From Mucilaginibacter sp. cycad4 (GTDB lineage: Bacteria > Bacteroidota > Bacteroidia > Sphingobacteriales > Sphingobacteriaceae), in NCBI RefSeq assembly GCF_034263275.1, contig NZ_CP139559.1, forward strand, positions 2,542,001-2,606,000: a stretch of 64,000 bases of DNA, in the 5' to 3' direction. Of this stretch, positions 63,251 to 64,000 are shown piece after piece (position 1 is the stretch's first letter; each line of letters begins with the position of its first letter). The notes beneath the pieces were generated by a model. The model did not search any database. It saw nothing but the letters and a program-made list of their open reading frames with translations, and had not been told where the DNA came from. Made by a program: the position numbers and the translations under genes.

Positions 63251-64000
63251 ATGGCCAAAACAGATCTGTACGAAGCCCCCGATTATTATTTATTAGATGA
63301 GTTACTAACCGATGAGCATAAGCTGATCCGTTCATCAGTTCGCGACTGGGTAAAGAAGGAATTAAGCCCCATTATTGAGGATTACGCTCAAAAAGCCGAG
63401 TTCCCTTCGCAGCTGTTAAAAGGACTTGCCGAAATAGGTGCATTTGGGCCTACTATACCGGTGGAATATGGCGGGGCCGGCTTAGATTATACCGCATACG
63501 GCATCATCATGCAGGAATTGGAGCGCGGCGATTCGGGCATCCGTTCAACAGCATCTGTTCAGGGCTCGCTGGTGATGTACCCTATTTATGCTTACGGCAG
63601 TGAAGCACAGCGTAAGAAATATCTGCCTAAGCTGGCAAGCGGTGAATTAATGGGGTGTTTTGGCCTTACCGAGCCCGATCATGGCTCAAACCCTGGTGGC
63701 ATGACCACCAACATTAAAGATGCCGGCGATCATTATATCCTTAACGGCGCCAAAATGTGGATCTCCAATTCGCCTTTTGCTGATATTGCAGTTGTTTGGG
63801 CTAAGGATGAAGCAGGTAAAATTCGCGGGCTGATAGTTGAGCGCGGCATGGAAGGTTTCACTACACCTACCACCCATAATAAATGGTCGTTAAGGGCATC
63901 GGCAACCGGTGAGCTTGTTTTTGATCATGTTAAAATTCCAAAAGAGAACCTGCTGCCCAACGTAGCCGGTATAAAAGGCCCGCTGGGTTGTTTAAACCAG
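63251..64000 (+). CDS. Acyl-CoA dehydrogenase (glutaryl-CoA dehydrogenase-like, 3' truncated)
   Basis: First 250 codons of a flavoenzyme, running off the window end without a stop. It starts MAKTDLYEAPDYYLLDELLT and contains the N-terminal helical domain (VPVEYGGAGLDYTAYGIIM-like; actual IPVEYGGAGLDYTAYGIIMQ), the GCFGLTEPDHGSNPGGM block and the WISNSPFADIAVVW strand. The pattern resembles glutaryl-CoA dehydrogenase; the catalytic Glu lies beyond the edge, so the substrate cannot be confirmed. Confidence 0.85.
   Translation, partial: MAKTDLYEAPDYYLLDELLTDEHKLIRSSVRDWVKKELSPIIEDYAQKAEFPSQLLKGLAEIGAFGPTIPVEYGGAGLDYTAYGIIMQELERGDSGIRSTASVQGSLVMYPIYAYGSEAQRKKYLPKLASGELMGCFGLTEPDHGSNPGGMTTNIKDAGDHYILNGAKMWISNSPFADIAVVWAKDEAGKIRGLIVERGMEGFTTPTTHNKWSLRASATGELVFDHVKIPKENLLPNVAGIKGPLGCLNQ

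Overview
The window reads as chromosomal DNA of a Bacteroidota bacterium, most likely of the Sphingobacteriaceae (Mucilaginibacter/Pedobacter type). I infer this from gene families that are typical there (DUF5916 outer-membrane proteins, DUF2851 next to PspC, RteC, CTnDOT-type Tra proteins, DUF4134/4133), from sparse Shine-Dalgarno sequences, and from a promoter of the TTG/TAnnTTTG type before the last gene. No database search was possible, so the genus is an inference.

Layout. (1) 1-7.2 kb: a truncated heparinase II/III-type polysaccharide lyase, a ricin-lectin lipoprotein, a beta-propeller lipoprotein, and a GNAT acetyltransferase paired with a seven-helix membrane protein carrying a LuxR DNA-binding domain. 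(2) 7.35-25 kb: a partial CTnDOT-like conjugative element. It has RteC, then a type IV secretion block in the order traE, traF, traG (VirB4 ATPase), lipoprotein, traI, two tandem paralogs, traJ (VirB6-like), traK (VirB8-like), a small membrane protein and traM (VirB10-like). Accessory genes follow: two related DUF3945-like proteins, a histone H1-like protein, two inserted minus-strand genes, and a DUF932 operon. No traN, coupling protein, relaxase or intact integrase is visible, so the block cannot transfer itself as seen here. (3) 25.3-28.5 kb: an A+T-rich DUF4238 gene and a neighbour with a tethering-strand-like motif, then a decayed tRNA-Ser-like sequence, then a frameshifted tyrosine integrase remnant whose far end is fused antisense onto the 3' end of a HAD phosphatase gene. 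(4) 28.4-42.4 kb: ordinary chromosomal genes, including a DUF5916 protein, an M20 deacetylase, an MFS symporter, DUF2851/PspC, the CbpA/CbpM chaperone pair, a membrane-anchored MutS-like ATPase and an enoyl-CoA hydratase. (5) 42.5-53.5 kb: a signalling island. A tight minus-strand operon kaiC-kaiB-kaiB-histidine kinase lies divergent from a 999-residue multi-PAS kinase and a single-domain response regulator, with a third PAS kinase further on. (6) 53.5-64 kb: housekeeping and stress genes, including PIN-PhoH, a radical SAM protein with its DNA-repair partner, Hsp20, a thioesterase, a GlcD-like oxidase, FolB and a truncated acyl-CoA dehydrogenase.

The most notable signals are the KaiBC-kinase cassette, the scar where mobile DNA has replaced the end of a HAD gene, an in-frame amber codon in an accessory gene, a possible cargo (defence?) pair next to the attachment scar, and two intrinsic terminators (55.05 kb plus strand; 57.4 kb minus strand) that imply unannotated small RNAs.
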